DNA of 64,000 bases from Pholis gunnellus (GCA_910591455.2 OU342809.1:21756349-21820348), one strand, 5' to 3'. Positions 37,049 to 50,699 are shown, counted from the stretch's first letter. Notes: generated from the sequence alone by a model not told the origin. Translations and numbers: made by a program.

Positions 37049-37865
37049 TTAATACAATAATGACCATGACCCTTTAATGCAACAAGAAGTCTCTCCCAAC
37101 TTTTATTTCCTCTATGGTCTTGAAACCTCCGTCCCCACATTAGATACCATTATTGTCCGAGCAGATAAAAATGGTTCCAGATTAATGAGTCAATAGAAAA
37201 TTTGGCAAATATGGACGCAGGTGTCGGTGAACTGTGGAAATATTTTATTGTATCTGTGCAGCGCCGCAGCTACACACCTAGAAGGGATCTAAGACGTTAG
37301 CTGTATTGTACTTTTATTTTAAAAGTTTAAATTAATACAAATTGAATTAAAAAAAAGTATGGATCATATATCTGTCTATCTGAGGATGTTCCCGAATACA
37401 ACTAGTTCTAAACAGTTGTGCAGTACGAGTGTTTGTAGAAGGTGAGCGCTTCCAAGACAATCAATGCTAAAGCCAGATTGTACAGTACTATGGGTGCAAG
37501 ATGTTCTGGTTTACAGACAATAGCAGATTGTGATGTGGTGACTGTTCAGATACTCCCTCAGGCGTAGCACCCGTCCAGTCATCGGAAAGCACGTTCAAAT
37601 CACTGTTTAAAGATGCCAGATATCTACCAGTTCAGCTGTGTGTTCACGTCTGTGTGTTTGTTCTTTTCAGTTTGAAGTACTCGGGTTTCAGGGTAAAGAG
37701 AGAGAGAAATTTGGAGACGTTCTTATTCTTAGTGATATTTTGCAACTTTGTCAGATTGCGTCTTCCAGGCAAGTTCTCCATTTATTCTGTCGATAGATCT
37801 GGTTACAGCTACTCACAGTCTGCATCCCCCCAAAATTAAAAGGTTCTTTCAGATGACAATGATTA

Positions 37866-37931
<66 letters not shown>
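37866..37931. repeat. (CT)n(CA)n compound microsatellite
   Basis: A short CT run merging into a ~50-bp CA run in cbfb intron 3. Confidence 0.94.
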
Positions 37932-37935
<4 letters not shown>

Positions 37936-38210
37936 CTAAGTTCATTTCTTATCTGACACCTCTGTTGCCCTCTAATTAAGTCATCAGCTTTAAGCCTCCA
38001 GGATTCTCCTCTGTCACATGCATAACAACATGAAGTGTGTCTGTGTGTGTGCGCGTGTGTGTGTGTGTGTGTGTGTGCGTGCGCTGTGTGTGGTGTTATG
38101 TTTCCCCATGAACGGAAGCTGTGCCACCGGTGCGTGACTTGTCAGTGACATCATCAAAGCCAGACCACTAATTGGTTCCCTCTGCTTCTGTCGCTCTGCA
38201 TCCGACAGTC

Positions 38211-38242
<32 letters not shown>

Positions 38243-39185
38243 GTTGTGTTTTACCTCTTGTACGTCCTGAGTGATTGTTCAGTACACTTTAATAAAGCTT
38301 GTTTAATTCGGAGTCTCCTGTTAAGAGACATTAATGCACCATAAAACCTCTTCCCTCTACACACACACACTCACATACACAAACACACACAGTACCGTCA
38401 CAGTCTCCTCCCACAGGGTTTCATATTTCCTGCTCCAGGCCTTAGATCAGTGACCACACCCACTCCCATAATGCACCGCAACACAGGCACAGACAGGGTC
38501 CTCTGTTTATATGCTCTTTGTGTGCGTCCCAGTGTTTTATGTTGGAACCGTGCCTTTGTGTTTGAGTGAATCGCTGCGTTAGTGCATTTACGCATACAAG
38601 GTGGAGGCAGAGAAAACGTGTGTGTGTGTGTGTGTGTGTAAGGGAAAACAGAGACGCAGGGTTTTGATAGAAAACTGTGTCGAGAGACAAGCCAGTCTGG
38701 TGTGAAATCCAGCATGTGTGTGTCAGCTCCATTTCTGTATTCTTAGTCCTCTCTTCCAGGAAGTGTCTGCTGAGCTGGACTGAAGTATGCAACACTACTC
38801 ACCTGGACTGTTACGTTTGTGTGAACTTATGTTTCTGTACTTATATTGTCCAAAAGACCCTCTTTAAATATGAGTGGACGACCTGCTCCTCCTCTCCTTA
38901 ATAGAACACAGACTATAGATTGAGATCAGGTGAGGGGAAAAGTTAGAGCTGGTTAGTCACGATGACCTAAGGGAAATATAAATAACAGGGATATGTTAAT
39001 ATTGAGTTTATCTGCAGAACTTTCACTGTCAACATGTTCTATTTATTTTACCTTTGATGTCCGCCCCAAGCAACTAAAGCATGATTATTATGATGGTAGT
39101 TTAGTTAAATACTGAAAAAGTCAATGTTGACTGGAAGCATGAGACACACAAGTGATAAAAAAAGTAAAGGATTAATTATGTCTCT

Positions 39186-39219
<34 letters not shown>

Positions 39220-39759
39220 GTCTGTCTTTCTCTCTCTCTTTCTCTCTCTCTCTCCCTCCCTATGTCTGGTTTTGTAACTCTATCTGCAGCCTGTGTGTGG
39301 ATTTGCATGATATTTCCATGCCTAGCTAGGAACAAACAGTGGTTTTGGGCCCTCCGGTACACCAAGAGAGAACTTTGCATGGCAATGATGCACATTATGT
39401 GTCTACAGGCAGTTAGAGACTCAGAGGGGGCTGGAGCCAACTCACAATGGAAATTCAAACTGCCAGTGAACCAGTGAACAATTACATTGCAATAGAAAAC
39501 ATATGACCTGACAAAGGTCTTCAGTATTTTATTTCTGAACATGAAACAACTGATAAAACTGAAAAATGAGATGCCTTGTTGCAACTAGTTTGCTTTCAGC
39601 TCAGTTGGTCCAGCAAGAGGACACAATGGACAAAACTTGATTTCTAGAGGATGACACACATCATGTGAAGTTCTTTTCACATCTGGCTCCTACTCTTTGG
39701 AAGTACACAACATATTTGACATCAGCCATGACAAGTGTCATGTGAAGTGTGTGTGTGTG

Positions 39760-39930
39760 TTACGCTGGGCCCACGCTAGAGGATAATTGGGCTGATTTTG
39801 GGTCTGGTTTGCTCCTATCCGACAATCGCGGGGCTGTTCCAGATTCAAGTCGGCTTTGAACAGATTATATGCCTCATGAGCCTTTAGTGTGAGGGGTTCA
39901 CAGATATAATCCTAATGTTACTGACTGGAT
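39760..39930. repeat. Possible hAT-like MITE fragment
   Basis: The opening 'acgctgggcccacgctagag', then 'ggataattgggctgatttt', resembles the ends of fish hAT-type MITEs as remembered. No second terminal repeat or target duplication could be paired, so this is weak. Confidence 0.25.
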
Positions 39931-40802
39931 CGAAGTTTCCCAGATTGCCAATCTTAACTTGAAATCCTGTAGAATGAAAGAAACAATGATGGAATATTGA
40001 GCGCAAAGCAAGCTGACCAGAAAGCGTCACCAACCGGATGTTGCCTACTTGTGTGGCACAGAAACGCGGTTAACAACAGCACAGTAACCTCCATACAAGC
40101 CCAAAGTACAGTAATATTAGCAGAGGGAGATCAGAGAATGTATCAAAATGACTACATTTGTAATGATTACAAGTGTTACTCTCCTGTCCACCTGTGTATG
40201 AAAAGCAATAACGTTAAGTTAGCATGTAGCAGTAGCTTGCTCCAGCCCTGTTTGAGACTAACAATTAGACTTCACCTCCAGCTTGCGCTGCAAAATGTTG
40301 ACGTCATGCTGATTTCGTCTTCTCAGCCATAACTTCATCCGTTTGCTGTTGTTGTTTTGCGGTGCAAATAGCACTTTGAATATCGTAGCAATGTATTCAG
40401 TTACATTTTGTCTGCTGGCACTATTTCGTCTGACCCGTGTGACAACGTTCATACTGTGAAAATCCAGATTCTCAGGGATTTTGAGTTAGTTGAAAGAGAA
40501 TTTCAGAAAATGTCACTTTAAAATGTCACTATCATTCTTTTGGAGCCTTTTGTGTTCGGTTCAATGTTCAGTTTGTTCAATAAAAGAATGTTGGAAATAA
40601 TTGCATTTCATTTTTTTCAGTTTACTGAAAGCAGCAGAAAGGCAGAACTTTGGTATTATGTTTATTTGTTGCAAGTAATATTGTTATCGCATATTTTCCA
40701 AGTGCAGCGTTCATAATTACAGGCTGGGAGAGCAGAATAAGAGAGAGTGATCATGCCGTTTAGAGTACCATGCTATTATACTTCTGTTGCTTTAGCAGGT
40801 GG

Positions 40803-40840
<38 letters not shown>

Positions 40841-40936
40841 AGACAATAGGTCAGTAGACGTTAGGCTGTATTCAGTGTGGGATTAGGAACAGAAGGTGAG
40901 TAACATGCTTTATCTTTACCGGCTGCTGTCACACCT

Positions 40937-40937
<1 letters not shown>

Positions 40938-41011
<74 letters not shown>

Positions 41012-41016
41012 ACACA

Positions 41017-41058
<42 letters not shown>

Positions 41059-41060
41059 CA
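40938..41060. repeat. (CA)n microsatellite with TA interruptions
   Basis: About 120 bp of CA with isolated TA and CG units. It has no coding value despite long open frames on both strands. Confidence 0.95.
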
Positions 41061-41337
41061 CTGATTACAGCGTCACACTCCTCTCCCTCATTGTCTCTTT
41101 CCCTCCCTCTCTCTTTCTTTGCTATTCATTTGTCTATTGCTCTCTTTATTGATATAGCCGCAGGATTTGTATCTGTGTCACAACCCTTAACATGAATTAC
41201 AGTACTTTAATGTACTTTACATGTTAGACGATGAATCCACAAAGATGACTGTCAATAATTCTCCTGTACTTCTGCTGTTGAAATAGTCTAAATTCAAAAT
41301 ATAGAAATCACCAAAAGATCTCTAGAAATGCAGATGA

Positions 41338-41384
<47 letters not shown>

Positions 41385-43686
41385 TCCTTCGTTATCTCTA
41401 CCTCTTTTTTACCTTTTCTTTTATTCCAGCCTAGTGTCCTTGCTGGAGTCATGTTCAGTATTAGGGTTATTGTGTTTTTGTTGTGGACTGTGAAAGAGGC
41501 ATTGTGTGTCCGTGTGTGTGTTTGCGTGTGTGTTTGCGTGTGTGTCCGCGTGTGTGTCCGCGTGTGTGTTTGCGTTTGTGTTTGCGTGCCAGCCAGTATG
41601 TTGTGGAGCAGGAGCACGAATCAGGAATGATTTATGTGATATGAACTTAAGTGCCATATTGTCCTGGCAGCTATCCTAATGCTGTTTTTTCTCCTTTTTT
41701 TCATTTCAATTTTCTAATCTAAGACAAGAAAAGGAGAGGATGATGAGGTGGTGGTATTTGATGACATTTGATACAAGAAAGAAAGAAAAAGAGTGAGAGA
41801 GAATGAGTTGTCTGTGACTGGCTGCTGACTCAGACACACACACACACAAGTTTATTGTGTGAATAACACACACACACCAGAGTTGCTAGAGTTGCTAGAG
41901 CTCATCTTTAATCTAAACTATCCACACACACACACACACACACTGATGTTGGCTGTTTGAAAGTAACGCACAGACTCCCAGACGCTCTGACAGTCATTGA
42001 TGTAACATTCTTGTAGATAATAACTAGATAATTACTGCAATAAATCAGACATACTCTAAAGAAAGGGAGTCAGTGATAGTCATGGTGAAGGAGGAATTAA
42101 AAGAGGCCTGATTAGATCTTTGTCCTGTTTATTTCAATGTGTTTATTTAAGGGTGTGTGTGTCTGTTTGTTTGCGTGCATGTGCGTGGGAGAGAGAGAGA
42201 GACTGCACAACTCACGAGGCTGAAAACAGAGGTGCCTATTGTGTTCACACACCTCGTGGGCACTGGTCTGTGTGTGTGTGTGTGTGTGCGTGTGTGTAGC
42301 GTGTTGTCCTGACTAGATGGTTGGCACCAGGCTGAATGAGAGGCACTATGCCAACACATCCCTCTACATCTGCGTCACACACTGTCTGACATCACACACA
42401 CACACACACACGCGCGCGCACACACAGCGTAGGAAGCACTTACAGTAGCTTGGAGAAGTCGAGATCAAAAAGGAGAGATTTGCTCGCCGGCTGAAGGCTG
42501 GCTGAATCAGTGTGTTCAGGTGTTTGCTCAGAAGTTGTGTTGGTTTAAAATGTAAGAAAATAAGAAAGTTGTGCTCATGATTCAGAAATGCAGACATTCA
42601 CCAGTGAATGACCTCAAACATGATACACAGTGAATCACAAGGCTGCAGCTGGTTGCTGTTGTCAAGTACATTATTTGCAACTGCCAAAAAAGTATCTTTT
42701 TAGAAACATAAACTACTGTTTTGCATTTGGGACTTCATCTTCAACTTCATCCTTTCAAAGGACTTTGACCCCAGGAGGTGACTTATCTTAAACAATAAGT
42801 ACTTCAGATGAGGTTAAAAACACGAAAACCACCTGAATTGAAGTCATGACATTTTGCAATATGCTCATCCCATCTCAGAAATATGTGATGCAGAGAACTG
42901 TCCACACAAATGTAATCTAAACATTCAAGGCTAGTACTGGATTGCATTCAGAACTGTACAAATGGGTAATAATTTAACAGGAAAAAACAACATTAAGTAT
43001 CTTGAAGTGTCACCGTGAGCCTCCTGAACAGCTTCAGTGCGTGATGCAAACAAAGCTGGATTTGAAATGTGGAATGAAATGCATTCAGCACGTTTGCTGG
43101 AGCTCAGTGAAACTCACCATGTGTTTTAGTGAGCAGCACTGAAGCTGAACATGACTTTTGTTTGTTTACAAGCAAACTCCACATATTATTTTAATAATAT
43201 TGCCAATGCATCATAATATTTTATAAGATTACCATATGTTTTTATGTACACATGTGTTTCCAAATGTTTAAAATCTTAATCTGCAAAGTAACCATGAGCT
43301 ATGACTGTCATAATAAATGTTGTGGAGTAGTTTATCTTCATGTCCAGATGTTTTTAACCTCTTTAGAAATCATCTCAAAATGCAACAGAATGACGACCAC
43401 TGCAATGTTGCCTGCTCATCATTCGTATCGCAGGCAGATAAATACAAATCAGTACAGCACAAGTTTTCCCACAAGGTTTGTTAGACCTACAGTAAAGAGC
43501 TGCTGTACTAAACTTGGACTTGGTTTAGAGTCTGAATTTCCAGCGCATTTCATGCTGCTTCCTTTTCTTATTCACAGTGTGCAGCAGTGTATGAGCGTGT
43601 GTGTGTGCGTTAGTAAATGGATGTGGGGGTTGACATGGTTCTCTCTCAGAGGAAGTCTGTGGTTGGGCCGTTTCTACATATTTTCC

Positions 43687-43689
<3 letters not shown>

Positions 43690-43777
<88 letters not shown>
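43690..43777. repeat. (CA)n microsatellite
   Basis: An 88-bp perfect run. With the CT run at 43855-43904 it lies inside a 219-residue open frame that is not a gene. Confidence 0.96.
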
Positions 43778-43780
<3 letters not shown>

Positions 43781-43850
43781 GTTTTTCCCTGTCAAGCCAA
43801 ATGAAGCTTTCTTTTAAAAGCACCATGCAGCCCCACAGATGTGGAAGCCA

Positions 43851-43854
<4 letters not shown>

Positions 43855-43904
<50 letters not shown>
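43855..43904. repeat. (CT)n microsatellite
   Basis: A 50-bp perfect run, 77 bp after the CA run. Confidence 0.95.
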
Positions 43905-43906
<2 letters not shown>

Positions 43907-45194
43907 CCTAACACACTCACACAGAAAAACATTCACTCGAATAAACACAAAAACCCACAGTCACAGGAGTGCGGTCTCCCCTGCAACCCCGGTGCATTGT
44001 GGGTAGCTGTGGTAAAAGAGGTCCCTGTGAGAGTCTGTCCAAAAATAGCCAGTGTAAAAATGCAGGAACGTGGAGCTTGCCCAGCGTCCCACAGAAAAAT
44101 CCTGTCATCACTTCGTATGTGTGCATTTTGGGAGTGTTTTGGATTTATTTTATTTATTCCTAAATACTCAGATAAAAATACCACTTAAACACTTTCTACC
44201 CTGGGAAAAAAAAGAGACTGTCTGTGTTTCACTGTTGTCTCTTACTCATGGAAATTAGTGCCGTGGGAAAGAGGAAGTATATATATATATATATATATAT
44301 ATAATAAAAGCAAAACACACGTTTATTGTATCCTGCTTTAGCAAGCTTTTGTTCACATTTATGGCTGAAAGACAAGTCCTTACAGCCCTGTGTGAAAGCT
44401 ATAGCCTTTGGATAGGTGTTTGTGTGTATATTTTCATCACTCAGCAGATATGGAGCAACATAAGCATTCGTTTGGATTGGGTTTCTGGCCACCTGAAAAA
44501 ATGTTTCTCTAATATTCTTTTAGCTCTGTTTTTGGTCTCCACCAACTGAGGGAAATATCTGGCTCTTCAGCTGCCAAATGCTTAAAAAGGCCTACTGTGC
44601 TTATCCGAGTGCCCGAGGAAGAGAAAGGGGTTAATAGAACACAAGTAAAAACGTATAATCCCTTTATTATCACGGCTCATTCTTCCACTTCCCTGCTCTC
44701 CCTCTCACAGATAGACAAAATAGACAACACAAGGTCAAACAAGACAGACGAAATGATTTGTGGGCAGCCTGCTGATATGTTTTGTACCTTATTTGTTATT
44801 ATCAGGCTTAACTGAAGACCCGTGAGAACTGAAGCAACATGGCATTTACTTGTCATAAACAAATGAGGTCATTATCCCAGAATAAAATGCCACAAAGTCA
44901 TATTTGTCTGCCAGTGTGTGAATACATCCATTGAGTAAGTCACAAACTCTGGGCACGGACCATATAGATTTACGCACACACACACGCACGCACACGCACA
45001 CACGCACGCACAAATGACGAAAAGAAGAAAATGTTTTTTGGCATATATTTGTTTTGAATAACTTTGTGTCCATTTAGTCCAATACAAATGCTTACTTTTC
45101 CACTTAAACGGGACTGACATGTATGGTTACACACACTCATGGAAACACACTAACCTCAACTGATTCCACTCATGAACACATATGTAAATGCACC

Positions 45195-45236
<42 letters not shown>

Positions 45237-45642
45237 TGTGATTTACTCGTCCAACACCCAATTGTACTGGAGAGGCTTTGACGTAGATGGTGGTTTTTGC
45301 TCTTTCACAGCAGTAATGGGAGTGGAGGTGGGACGGACACCATCAGCCAAACACTGAGCTTTTTATTATTCTGGAAAAACAGCTGACTGTTTTGGATTTA
45401 AGAATTTAAATTGTGTATGTAACTCGAGGTCATATTACTTTGTTGTTATTGGAAAAAGACACAGAGAATCATTCTTGTTTAGTTCTGTAAAAACATCAGA
45501 TCTCAGTCCTCTTCTCCTGTGTTCATCATCTTTCATGTAGCTTTAACACCTTAGTTATACTAATGAAGAGTTCATCGGGGTTTTTTCAGGGTTTCAACAT
45601 TAGCAGCAGAGGAACTTAAAAGAACTCTCTCTCCCCCACCAG

Positions 45643-45759
45643 GTCTATTTGAAGGCTCCCATGATTTTGAACGGTGTGTGTGTGATGTGGAGAGGCTGGA
45701 TCGACCTACAGAGGCTGGATGGCATGGGATACCTGGAGTATGATGAAGAGAGGGCGCAG
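45643..45759 (+). CDS. cbfb: cbfb exon 4 (residues 95-133)
   Basis: Encodes VYLKAPMILNGVCVMWRGW then IDLQRLDGMGYLEYDEERAQ. Leu103 and Asn104, part of the known Runt-binding face, are present. 117 bp, phase 0, acceptor CACCAG, donor cag|GTAACA. Relative to remembered human sequence it shows Ile-to-Met, Lys-to-Arg, Cys-to-Tyr and Phe-to-Tyr changes, all conservative or surface type. Only 110 bp separate it from exon 5. Confidence 0.98.
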
Positions 45760-45829
45760 GTAACACAACACATGTAGACAGAGAGATGTATTGTCTTTGC
45801 CTTGTTCAAACTAAACTCAGCCTCTATCG

Positions 45830-45867
<38 letters not shown>

Positions 45868-45869
45868 AG
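45760..45869 (+). other. cbfb: cbfb intron 4, 110 bp, ending in a TG repeat
   Basis: A minimal intron. Its 3' part is a 33-bp TG run (45833-45865) directly followed by TACAG|CAG, so the usual pyrimidine tract is replaced by UG repeats. The acceptor is of NAGNAG type. Confidence 0.93.
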
Positions 45870-45965
45870 CAGGAGGACGCTTTGGCCCAGGCAGCGTTTG
45901 AAGAGACTCGACGCAGAACCCGAGACTTTGAAGACAGAGACCGATCACACAGAGAGGATCTAGAG
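45870..45965 (+). CDS. cbfb: cbfb exon 5 (residues 134-165)
   Basis: Encodes QEDALAQAAFEETRRRTRD then FEDRDRSHREDLE, the charged helical region after the Runt-binding core; in human leukaemic CBFB-MYH11 fusions the join to myosin follows this region. 96 bp, phase 0. The start at 45870 keeps the ERAQ-QEDAL junction of other vertebrates; using the downstream AG (45871-45872) would drop one glutamine. The donor is gag|GTGAGA. Confidence 0.96.
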
Positions 45966-47964
45966 GTGAGAGGGCCCTGTGAAGGTGGTTTTTATAGAGG
46001 ACCGACGTTGGTCTGCCATCTCAAAGAGAAGCGGGCCGTTACTGGACAGTGTATCTCCAACTGTAACTGGACAAATCTGCTTCCTCTTGAGACCAACTTA
46101 AAAGCAAAGCCAGCCTAAATGTCAGATCCAGATTCTAGTCTGGATAAACATGTTGTGCCATTTGTTCACAACAATCTGTGAACTATGAGTTATAACTGTG
46201 AACCACAGTTCACAGACAAACAATATTGGGACTTTCCACCCTCCTGACTCTCACCAACCATTAAGAGTAACTTAATACCAAACTGAAATGCATTGTTTCA
46301 CTTCAAGTCTGTTGCACCTCTCACCACAACCATCATCGTTGTTGGGTGTGCACCATTGCACCTGTAAGCACACCCAAAAGTGATGATTCGGTGGCTACAC
46401 CCTGAGTACACATCTGCATCATCCACAGCTCATCAAAACCAAGAATTCCAACTGCCATTAAGTTACATTGTGAAGTAAGCACCGTAAATAAGAACTCAAA
46501 TTCAATTCATTCAGGAACTGATTTTGACAATAATTTGTGAGACATTTCCACAACGTGTATTTTTCAGTTTGAGAATGGGAAGCGAAGACAACAGACGTTC
46601 AAGCAGGCAGCTCATTTATCCGGCTCATGTTGACGTCAGAGTGAAGCTGTTAGTTATCTACTTGTGCAGCTGATTTGAAAATGAGCAAAGTGAAGTTTTT
46701 CTAATTTGCAGGCTGGCTTTGCTAGGCTAGACCCAACTGGAAATTTGATTTACAAATTCATAACTCTAAAGCAAGCTGCATTTAGCATGCTAACAGTACA
46801 ATTTATACTGTCTCGCTTGCAAACATTCAGAACATAATTTGGCACTCTACAATGATGAATGTAAGTACAATTAAGAGTAACAGGAAACGTATAGATACTT
46901 GTTTTGTTTAATGCTTTCAGCAAAAGTGCCCTTAATTTGTTCTATATTTGCCATAATACGGTATTTGTAGTCTATATTGATGGGTGTGTTTAGTGAAGAC
47001 TAAACACTGTTTCATCAGAGCCACAGAGTCAAATTTACAGTTGGGTTTTCTTTGCTTAGCGCTTGGGGTGGCTTCGGGTTGTGTGACGTGTGGTTGTGTG
47101 CTTTTACATATTTGTATTGAAATTCTTTTTTTTTTTACAGTTTGAATGATAGGTTTAGTGCATGATCAGTTTGACAATAAATCTAATCTGATAATTGATT
47201 TGATTTGATATTATTGAACTATTGAATGACTGATTCAGTTTTGTCAGGTGTCCCAAAAGCCTCTGAAGGGAACGTAGTTGATTTACTTTGTGCAACAGAT
47301 CACAGGAAAAACAAGACCGTAATGATACAGCCAATTTAAAAAATACAAATTACAAAAATGTAAATTGTTGTGAGATCTGATCAATTGAGTTGTGTTCATT
47401 GAATTATCAACATGTCAGATTCACAAATGTATACACTGTCAGTTTGAATGTTGTGACCGTCTTAAACTTGAGACAAACTCACTTTCCCAGCAAGGCTTTG
47501 GGGAGATCGATCCTTCCTAAGTTGACGAACTTACGAATGAACCCCAAATTGTTTATTTTTTAGGACCCTGTGGTTTCTAAAATCTGGGACTGATGACACA
47601 CAGACAGCCAGCAGAAAAGAACAGGGTCTGTGTCCTTCATTTCTCACCATCTATCACACTGTCATGCACTAAACCACCCTGTCTGTGTGTGCATATGTGT
47701 GTGGTTGTGTGCGTGCAACTATGTGTGTGTCCAAATGATTGATATACGTATGTGCATTCCTGTGTTTGTCCATTATTTTCTGTGTGTGACCACCGGCATC
47801 TGCTTTTATTTTTATTTGAATGTATGTGTGTGTTCTTCGTGTGTCTGTTGTTCATGAATATGCATGCACTTCTAACACATTTTATGACTATCTGATCCTG
47901 CTTGTTTCATGCTTCTGTGGCGTCAGAGATAGAAACGGCAAGATGTAACCATTTCATATAGTTT

Positions 47965-47965
<1 letters not shown>

Positions 47966-48022
<57 letters not shown>

Positions 48023-48042
48023 CATCATCATCATCATCATCA
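47966..48042. repeat. (CA)n(ATC)n compound microsatellite
   Basis: A 55-bp CA run merging into seven ATC units. Confidence 0.95.
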
Positions 48043-48371
48043 GCAAGACCTACCACAGCTTTGGAGCATATGGCCCGGCACAAATTAGAGAGAAGGGAAA
48101 GGCAGGAACTCGGCACATGAAGAGAACTGAAGGGTTAGAAAGGAGAAGGTCATCTTTCATCTGACTGATCTCATGTTTCCTCCCTGAGGCTCTGGGGGGA
48201 AAAAGAAAACCTGTGTCTCCTGCTGAATCAATACAAATACTATCTATCCCTACCCCCTAAAAAAAAACACACTGTAAAAAAAAGAAAGGCATTCGATTTG
48301 GCACTGATAATCATTAAGTAGAAAAATGGAGACTTTGTCCCACTTTGGGTTACATTCTGATCCCGTTGCAG

Positions 48372-48537
48372 GCTGCTTCCCCCTGCTTCAAGTTGTTTTG
48401 TGCTTCCGGTTTTTATGCAAAACTAAGTGAACAAGCTGCTGATTGTAGTTTTAATACTTAATGTATAAATATGAGCAGGGTGTCAATTTTCTCATCCAAC
48501 TGGACATTTCTCAAAACTTATAACTAATCCTTTAAAA
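48372..48537 (+). repeat. Dispersed teleost repeat, family A, copy 3
   Basis: The motifs 'tgcttccggtttttatgca', 'aatatgagcagggtgtcaat' and 'tctcatccaactgg' follow the order of the copy at 121-285, with moderate divergence. Confidence 0.5.
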
Positions 48538-49775
48538 GAACAAGTTTATATATGTTTATATGGTGGCTAAGAGCAAATAGGAACGAGCTGAAAAACATGG
48601 ATGCTGTTTTAGTATGTCGTGCATTTTTATGTTGCTGGAGCTGCATTTCGGAGCAATTTCTCTGTGGCCCTCAAACATTTAGTTTTTCTCTCTGCCACCA
48701 TGTGCTCTCTTTATCAAACACATTCCTTTGCGTGCAGTTCACTCCCTGACCTTTCTGACGAATGCACACAATCCAAACACCAAAGAAGCCACACTTCTTT
48801 CACCAAATTTGTGGACCAACTTGTGGCTCTAAAGAAGTGTTTCTTATGCCGTATACATTTTACAATATAATAAACAAACTGCACAGTTCTTAACAATTCG
48901 TGTCCCCTTCATGGCCCTGGACATGTGTCCCTTAAATGGGTGTAAAAAACATGGCTATAGTGTTATGTATGTATGTTATATCTGCATTAAATTTTCGTCC
49001 CATTTTCAGTATACGTGTCGAGGGAAGTTCTTCAAATTTGTAACAAACGTCCACCTAGACAAAGATAAACTGACTCGATTTTGGTGGTCATGGGTCAGTG
49101 TGACAGTGTGACATCACGCACACATGTCTTCTAGGATAACATTATGAAGTGATGACATTTTGGCCAGACAGGGATGTAAATTGCTGGTTGGTGGAGAGAT
49201 ATAACACGAGGCTGTGATTCTAGGTCTATATGCTTTGAAGACTTTCGATTTTGCTTTCGTTCTTGTTATTTATTTGTTGTTATTTTGTTATGTGCAGTAA
49301 TGCCTTCTCTAGAGTGTGTGTAGGGTGCAGAAAAAGAATAGTGGGTGGAAAAGTCTAATGTTGGAGTAAGGGATCATTTAGTTTCATAACGTACAATGTT
49401 AGAGTTAAGATTGTTGTCACTGTGGGATATTGCAGCTCCAAGCTATTTCTCTGGGTGTGACTGACGGTCATTGCCGAATAGCGGCACAGATTCAGCCTCT
49501 GCATTACTGTGGTCTGAACTCCACCTCTCCCTCCGTCTCTCTTTGTCTCTAGCTGCTGATTTATTTATCCGTCTGTAGTTCTTCTGTCTGTCAGATAGAG
49601 AAACAAAGACATAAGTCACTAAATGTTTGTGCTCTTTGTAAAGTCTAATGAAATGATTCCTCCTATATTTAGTGTCTATATTTGTAAAACATACATTTTG
49701 ATTTCGCCTGTTATAAATCAATAATAGATGATCAGGCAGAGAAGCAGCAATGCAGAAGGAAGAGAGAGAGAGAGT

Positions 49776-49809
<34 letters not shown>

Positions 49810-50419
49810 GAGAGGAGTTAAGTAAGGCAAGGCATGGGATAAAGGTGCTGGCTAAATGTAGACTTAATGTAGTTAAGTCATACATTTATCATGCAATTTT
49901 TAAAAATACAATTTCAGTATAAGTTGCATCTCAAGGTGGCACACCATGTATGATATTTAGACTGGAGTCGATACAAATGGTTTTCCCCATCTAAAAATGT
50001 AACATTTTCAAGACACAATCTCAATCTGAGAAACATGAAGAGGACATTACTTGAACCATAAAATATCTCACTGAAAGTCAGAATAAGATTGATTTTTAAG
50101 TTTATCAGTGATGACTTGCTATATGTTCAACAAAGATTAGACTTTGCTGTTGGGGACAGTTGACTTTCAAACTTCCAATTTGTTTGGCTTGTGTACGTTT
50201 TATTACAGTAAAGCTCAGCAGAACCACAGGGAAGCCTTTTTGTTCACTGGGTGTTCACAAACACCCCTGAAGTCTTGTCATTTTGGCAGATACAGCATTT
50301 TTCATCCAAAAGAAGTGAAATTCCAGTCATTCAAGGTCAGACGGTACCTGCCAGGATGATGGATGAGGAAGGGATTGATCTGGAAGAAGTGTGCCTTTGA
50401 AGCACACACTATCTCTCTC

Positions 50420-50449
50420 TCACACACTCACACACACACACACACACAA

Positions 50450-50525
<76 letters not shown>
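50420..50525. repeat. (CA)n microsatellite in cbfb intron 5
   Basis: About 105 bp of CA with one AAATA interruption, followed after 110 bp by another CA run at 50636-50698. Confidence 0.95.
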
Positions 50526-50527
<2 letters not shown>

Positions 50528-50632
50528 CTCCAAGTGCTCAACAGAATGAGATTTGGTGGTGAATGATGAGCTGGCACTGAAAGCATTAATATATCATTAG
50601 TATTGATTGCCATCAGACCCCCTGCTTTGACT

Positions 50633-50635
<3 letters not shown>

Positions 50636-50698
<63 letters not shown>
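50636..50698. repeat. (CA)n microsatellite in cbfb intron 5
   Basis: A 63-bp perfect run. Confidence 0.95.

Positions 50699-50699
<1 letters not shown>

Larger units (their letters stand above)
32772..45642 (+). other. cbfb: cbfb intron 3
   Basis: 12.9 kb, the largest intron of the gene here. No embedded gene is supported. It is dense in microsatellites (33691-33733 TG, 34437-34462 CA, 35325-35397 TG, 37866-37931 CT/CA, 38047-38080 TG, 38213-38235 TG, 40806-40838 TG, 40938-41060 CA, 41340-41377 CT, 41504-41590 TG compound, 43690-43777 CA, 43855-43904 CT, about 44278-44302 TA, about 45198-45240 TG). It also has a C-rich pyrimidine tract, a family B repeat fragment and a possible hAT-like repeat at about 39760-39930. 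Confidence 0.85.

Noticed and set aside
43252..43911. 219-residue open frame, the longest in the window
   Set aside because: Its second half is translated CA and CT microsatellites, its first half shows no known motif, and it lies inside cbfb intron 3 in sense without splice or conservation evidence.
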